DNA from: GCA-002727735 sp038134525
GTDB taxonomy: Bacteria; Bacteroidota; Bacteroidia; Flavobacteriales_D; Parvicellaceae
Length of the DNA stretch: 43,406 nt
Assembly (NCBI GenBank): GCA_038134525.1
Contig: JAYPVI010000019.1
Location: 1 to 43,406, forward strand
Direction: 5' to 3'
The stretch's first letter is position 1. The number at the start of each line of letters is the position of its first letter. Below the pieces are notes generated by a model that made no database searches, was not told where the DNA came from, and saw only the letters and a list, made by a program, of their open reading frames with translations. Below, piece by piece: positions 39,822 to 43,406 of this stretch. Position numbers and translations under genes: made by a program.

Positions 39822-40466
39822 ATGACACTTAAAGAATCCATTTCTAATTATATAAAGGATAAGCCATTTTTAGTAGAAGTTATTAATGATGATTTGATTA
39901 ATATTTCAGCACTTGCAAGAAAAATGAAAAATGAAATCGAAATAAGTTTAGGAAAAAAACTAAATGAAAATGCAATTATCATGGCATTAAATAGGTTAGA
40001 AACCAATGAATTTTATCAAATTAAAAAAGCATTTAAAAATGCAGCAAAAAAAATTGGAGATATAACTGTAAAGTCAGGATTAGCTGTAATTACTGTTCAA
40101 AATTCTAATAATGCTATTCAACAAATAAGTCAGTTATTTAAAGAAATAAATCAAGATTATTGTAGTCTTTCAAGGGGTGTTAATGAAACGACTTTAGTTG
40201 TAGAAAAAAACGCAATAAATAGAATTTCTAATATTTTAAGAGAAGGTAATCAGTTAAATTACATTGAAAACTTATCTTCAGTTTCTATTTATTTACCGGA
40301 AGGAAACAGTGATATTCCTGGCTTATATTATTTTATTTTAAGCAAAATGGCTTGGAAAAACATCAGTATAATTGAAATCATTTCTACAACAAATGAATTT
40401 ACCTTAGTGTTAAATAACGATGATGTAGGTGACGCATTAAAAACATTAATGGAATTAAAATTGTAA
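39822..40466 (+). CDS. Stand-alone two-ACT-domain protein with an HTH-like N-terminus
   Basis: The 214-residue protein has no kinase domain. Residues 1-65 (SALARKMKNEIEISLGKKLN, NAIIMALNRLE) look like a small helix-turn-helix-type segment. Residues 73-140 and 150-214 each resemble an ACT domain: the second (DIPGLYYFILSKMAWKNISI and STTNEFTLVLNNDDVGDALK) is close to the C-terminal ACT of aspartate kinases, which bind lysine or threonine. It may sense an aspartate-family amino acid and control its own or lysA expression. Such proteins are sometimes annotated as aspartate kinase in error. The adjacent palindrome and divergent lysA support the link, but the ligand is unknown. Confidence 0.68.
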   Translation: MTLKESISNYIKDKPFLVEVINDDLINISALARKMKNEIEISLGKKLNENAIIMALNRLETNEFYQIKKAFKNAAKKIGDITVKSGLAVITVQNSNNAIQQISQLFKEINQDYCSLSRGVNETTLVVEKNAINRISNILREGNQLNYIENLSSVSIYLPEGNSDIPGLYYFILSKMAWKNISIIEIISTTNEFTLVLNNDDVGDALKTLMELKL

Positions 40467-40488
40467 ATAAAAACTATATATTAGATAT

Positions 40489-41193
40489 ATGGTTTCTAAA
40501 AATTTTAGTTATTCTGTTTCTGTAGATTGTGTCATATTTGGTTATGATGATTTTAACCTTAAAGTACTCTTAATAAAAAGGGGTGTAAACCCATATATAG
40601 ATTATTGGGCATTACCAGGTGATTTGGTAAAACCACAAGAGAGTATTGAAGAGGCATCAAGTAGAGTCCTTCTAGACTTAACTGGTCTTGAAAATGTATA
40701 TACTCAACAAGTTAAAACTTTTGGAGATATAGGCAGACATCCATTAGGTAGAGTATTTACAATTTCACACTACAGTTTGATAAAAATTAATCAATATGAG
40801 CTTTCACCTCTAAACAAAAATAACAGCCCGTCTTCTTTTGCTTTAGAAGCAAAGTGGCATGATATTAACAGAATTGGAGAATTGGCTTTTGACCACAACA
40901 AAATATTTGCATCATGTAAAGCCCATCTAGTTCAAAGTGTCCAAAGCAAACCTTTAGGATTTGAACTATTGCCTGAAAAATTTACTTTATCTCAATTACA
41001 AAACTTGTACGAGATAATACTCGAGAAAAAATTTGATAAAAGAAACTTTAGGAAAAAAATAAATTCTATGAAGTTACTAGTTGATACTGGTAAAATTCAA
41101 AAAAGTGTTTCTCATAGGCCAGCAAAACTATTTCAATTTAACAAAGAAAAGTACTTAAAGCTTAAAAAATCCGGATTTAGTTTCGAGATTTAA
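40489..41193 (+). CDS. Nudix-domain transcriptional regulator (NrtR/AraR type)
   Basis: The 234-residue protein has a Nudix fold (residues 8-145) and a C-terminal winged helix (about 150-234: LLPEKFTLSQLQNLYEIILE, KRNFRKKI, and a HRPAKLFQF motif), the arrangement of NrtR and of the Bacteroidota AraR regulators. The Nudix box is degenerate: after GDLVKPQESIEEASSR the catalytic Glu residues are replaced (VLLDLTGL), so it probably binds a metabolite rather than hydrolysing one. The regulated genes are not evident here: 22 bases separate it from the ACT protein gene and 29 from an SGNH lipoprotein gene, so all three may be one transcript. Confidence 0.85.
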   Translation: MVSKNFSYSVSVDCVIFGYDDFNLKVLLIKRGVNPYIDYWALPGDLVKPQESIEEASSRVLLDLTGLENVYTQQVKTFGDIGRHPLGRVFTISHYSLIKINQYELSPLNKNNSPSSFALEAKWHDINRIGELAFDHNKIFASCKAHLVQSVQSKPLGFELLPEKFTLSQLQNLYEIILEKKFDKRNFRKKINSMKLLVDTGKIQKSVSHRPAKLFQFNKEKYLKLKKSGFSFEI

Positions 41194-41222
41194 ATTTCTT
41201 AAATTATTAGAATTCATTTTTA

Positions 41223-41996
41223 ATGAAATTAGTTTACAAACTCATTTTTACATTTTTATTTTTTGTTTTCACATGCTGTGATTCTTCTATAAAAAATGAA
41301 AAAGAAGATCAACTTGACTATAAACAAGTACTTATGATTGGAAATAGTTTCACTTTCTATTGGAATTTACCTCAGGTCCTTGAAGAAATGTTTAGTTATA
41401 AAAAGTTGAATATTAAAGTTGACCAAAAAACTATAGGTGGTAGTAAATTAAAAGATCACTGGATATTAAATGAAAATGATAAATATAATATAGAAAAATA
41501 TGACTTTGTAATCTTAAATGAATATAGCACTTATGCACTAGAAAACTTAGATACATGTGCAAAATACATAAAGCTTTTTGTTGATTTAGCAAAGTCTAAT
41601 AAAGTAAAACCCTTCATTTATGGCACATGGGAATACCCATATCTGAAAAATATTTCTAAAGATAAATCAACCAATACAATGTTCAAATTGGATTCCTTAG
41701 CTAAAATTTATGGAGCAACTTATGTTCCGGTTGGAAATTGTTTTAAAGCCATTGAAAAATTAGAGGATTCTTTTGATTTATACATGTATGATAAAAAACA
41801 TCCTTCACCAAATGCTTCTTACTTGATTGCCTGTGTTTTCTACAGCATGATTACAGGTGAAAGTCCAATGGGGTTACCCACAAAATTCAAAGCTAAAAAT
41901 GAAGATGGTAAAAAAATTTATTATACCATAACTGAACCTAAAGCTGCATTGATTGCTCAGCAAATTGCAGATGAATTCACGGAAGAACTAAGGTGA
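41223..41996 (+). CDS. SGNH-hydrolase-like lipoprotein
   Basis: The 257-residue product has a lipoprotein signal ending FTCCDSS and an SGNH-type core: the nucleophile Ser in IGNSFTFYW (block I), Gly in TIGGSKL (block II), Asn in ILNEYST (block III), and the Asp/His pair in YDKKHPSPNA (block V). All four catalytic blocks are present, so it should be an active esterase, acetylesterase or rhamnogalacturonan-type acetyl hydrolase at the envelope. The substrate is unknown. Its stop overlaps a short reading frame that resembles a truncated signal peptide. Confidence 0.85.
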   Translation: MKLVYKLIFTFLFFVFTCCDSSIKNEKEDQLDYKQVLMIGNSFTFYWNLPQVLEEMFSYKKLNIKVDQKTIGGSKLKDHWILNENDKYNIEKYDFVILNEYSTYALENLDTCAKYIKLFVDLAKSNKVKPFIYGTWEYPYLKNISKDKSTNTMFKLDSLAKIYGATYVPVGNCFKAIEKLEDSFDLYMYDKKHPSPNASYLIACVFYSMITGESPMGLPTKFKAKNEDGKKIYYTITEPKAALIAQQIADEFTEELR

Positions 41997-42070
41997 TAAA
42001 AAATAGGTTTTTGCTTTTATCAGTAATTCTATTAGTACTTTTCAATGAACAACACTTATGCTTTTTTTAA
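41993..42070 (+). pseudogene. Possible truncated start of an exported-protein gene
   Basis: A frame opens with GTG overlapping the SGNH stop (GTGA) and encodes IKNRFLLLSVILLVLFNEQ then HLCFF before a TAA at 42068-42070. The first 17 residues look like a signal peptide or membrane segment but nothing follows, and the frame overlaps the end of the convergent T9SS gene. It may be the leftover 5' end of a gene cut off when the neighbouring gene was placed here, or a chance hydrophobic ORF. Confidence 0.35.
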
Positions 42071-43319
42071 ACCAGTCTTGGCCAATTCTTACTTCAAAGA
42101 AGTAAATATTTGATGTAAATGTAGAAATATCAAGTTGGTAGAAATTAGAACTCGTATTTACATTAAGTTTTATTCTTCCAATCATATCTCTAACCACAAT
42201 TTGACTAATTGATTGGTCTGATGATATTTGCATTAGATTTTTTGCAGGGTTAGGATAGATACGGATAAGTTTTTCTTTATCATACACAAGAGATGGTGGA
42301 AGACCACAAATAGTGCAACTTCCCCAACATACGTCCAATAATATGCTATCCGTTTGTGGTACAATTAAAACTCGATTAGTCTGATTTGAATCCGTATTTG
42401 TACAAAAATCTGCTGGATCCATCATTTCATGAATATTCCAATCATCAGCTGAAAATTTGTATTCTATGGTATCTCCTGGTGATAAAGCAAGTGCTAATTC
42501 CCAAATGTTATTACCATCTTGATCAGTCAACGGGTTACAACTCCCACACCAACCATTAAATGTCCCGTTTATTTCAGGATTTGTATAATTATCCGTCACC
42601 AAAGACATATCTACTTGAAAGGTGACAGACGAAAAATTAACAGGAGGAGGTGGTGGAGTTGGATTTGAAGTACAAAATGGATAAGGACACGCTGAAGATG
42701 ATGTTGATATTGAACCGTCAGTGCAATTAACCTGGGCAACCACCCAATTATAACCGGAAAAACTAATTAATCCACTCGTATCTTTATAAGCCCAAGAGTC
42801 TTTATATTCCCAAGGTTCACCCGTTCCATCCACATTGGGATCTCCAAATGTTTCAATTACCGCACCACTCTCGAACAATTCAATGGCATCGTCTCCGTTA
42901 TGTGAAATCATACTATTAGCAACAATAACCGTATCAAAAAACAAAAAACAGGTATCAAAATAGGAAGCCATTGCAAGCGTATCTAATGCCAATAAAACGT
43001 GAGTTCCATAGTCTAAACCAACTGCTGGAAAAGTATATTCTTCACCATCACTACCTCCTCCATTATTGGCTACCCCAATTCCATATATACTTAGGTTGGA
43101 TATAGGCTTTAATGCATACAAGTGAATTGCTTTACCAGAAACTCCACCTGTTGGTAAATCAAAATCAATAACCCCTTTTAGTATTAATCCTGTATCAAGC
43201 ACTGGATTGAAAACCTTCTTTTTAAACGAAACGATTGTATTATTGAGACTATGCTGAGCCAAAATCATCCTTAGTGATAAACATGAGAAAATAATGAATA
43301 GGTAAATTATTTTTTTCAT
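42042..43319 (-). CDS. Secreted protein with lamin-tail-like domain, starch-binding-like module and T9SS sorting domain
   Basis: From the ATG at 43319 (signal peptide KKIIYLFIIFSCLSLRMILAQ; the longer frame upstream crosses a terminator), the 425-residue protein has an N-terminal beta domain resembling lamin-tail-like modules of Bacteroidota exoproteins (HNGDDAIELFESG, FGDPNVDGTGEPWEYKDSW, about 25-215), a PPPPP linker near 230, a starch-binding-like module (VTFQVDMSL...NGTFNGWCGSC...EYKFSADDW, 235-345) and a T9SS type A sorting domain (LIRIYPNPAKNLMQIS to the end). It should be a surface or released protein, similar in plan to the one at 10113. The carbohydrate role is inferred from the module. 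Confidence 0.87.
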   Translation of the reverse strand: MKKIIYLFIIFSCLSLRMILAQHSLNNTIVSFKKKVFNPVLDTGLILKGVIDFDLPTGGVSGKAIHLYALKPISNLSIYGIGVANNGGGSDGEEYTFPAVGLDYGTHVLLALDTLAMASYFDTCFLFFDTVIVANSMISHNGDDAIELFESGAVIETFGDPNVDGTGEPWEYKDSWAYKDTSGLISFSGYNWVVAQVNCTDGSISTSSSACPYPFCTSNPTPPPPPVNFSSVTFQVDMSLVTDNYTNPEINGTFNGWCGSCNPLTDQDGNNIWELALALSPGDTIEYKFSADDWNIHEMMDPADFCTNTDSNQTNRVLIVPQTDSILLDVCWGSCTICGLPPSLVYDKEKLIRIYPNPAKNLMQISSDQSISQIVVRDMIGRIKLNVNTSSNFYQLDISTFTSNIYFFEVRIGQDWFKKSISVVH

Positions 43320-43351
43320 TACAAGATTTAATACGCCTGAATTTACAAAAT

Positions 43352-43379
43352 AAAAAAAGGGAGTCGTTAAACTCCCTTT
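43352..43379 (-). terminator. Rho-independent terminator for a gene to the right of the window
   Basis: A perfect 9-bp stem AAAGGGAGT/ACTCCCTTT with a 6-nt loop is followed on the minus strand by a T run (plus-strand A run 43352-43358). It ends a leftward transcript entering from beyond the window edge and insulates the T9SS gene; the plus-strand side (CATTTTTG) is weaker. Confidence 0.8.
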
Positions 43380-43406
43380 CATTTTTGTTAAGTTGTTGAA
43401 CTAATT

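Overview
The window looks like chromosomal DNA of a member of the Bacteroidota, most likely a marine-type Flavobacteriales lineage. The evidence is: clearly AT-rich DNA (I estimate about one third G+C, not computed); two secreted proteins ending in type IX secretion (T9SS) sorting domains; Bacteroidota-style families (GSCFA protein, alternative GlmU, TPR-SpoIIE phosphatase, fused isobutyryl-CoA mutase); many lipoprotein signals; A-rich rather than Shine-Dalgarno leaders; and TAnnTTTG-type -7 promoter boxes. I cannot name the genus. The region is gene-dense, with few gaps above 150 bp, and mostly housekeeping. I see no phage, IS, CRISPR or recognisable defence locus.

Layout. 1-1360: the 5' half of a tRNA-His gene cut off after the anticodon stem, a cold-shock protein coupled to a small basic protein, a ferritin-like protein, and a C-terminal scrap of an alpha/beta hydrolase gene. 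1324-3860: FKBP-type isomerase lipoprotein and a TPR-SpoIIE phosphatase. 3921-5611: M42 peptidase and NlpC/P60 hydrolase. 5719-9132: clpB and two lipoproteins. 9219-10064: ndk, ybjQ and a very small membrane ORF, closed by a strong terminator. 10113-11276: T9SS cargo protein. 11418-16089: class V and class III aminotransferases, pyrroline-5-carboxylate dehydrogenase, HAD phosphatase. 16078-19588: GSCFA protein, PEP carboxykinase, beta-barrel protein. 19592-26731: parC, parE, lon. 26869-29880: alternative glmU, rpmE2, beta-helix lipoprotein. 29888-34243: icmF followed by two overlapping small genes. 34306-38555: DUF218, DUF72, RlmI-like methyltransferase, fmt, secreted cupin. 38548-41996: lysA, a stand-alone ACT-domain protein, a Nudix-type regulator, an SGNH lipoprotein. 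42042-43319: second T9SS cargo protein, then a terminator.

How genes work together. clpB and lon are proteostasis genes and carry similar TGGC...TTGA elements upstream, a possible shared stress regulon. The class III aminotransferase and PruA-type dehydrogenase fit ornithine/proline breakdown through glutamate semialdehyde. PckA and IcmF are central carbon enzymes. lysA is divergent from a two-ACT-domain protein of the kind that senses amino acids, with a perfect palindrome directly before the latter's start codon. I found no convincing undescribed multigene system. The best leads are the heat-shock-type promoter pair, the half tRNA as a possible integration scar, the ACT protein and palindrome next to lysA, and the overlapping icmF operon with a degenerate DUF2064 partner.
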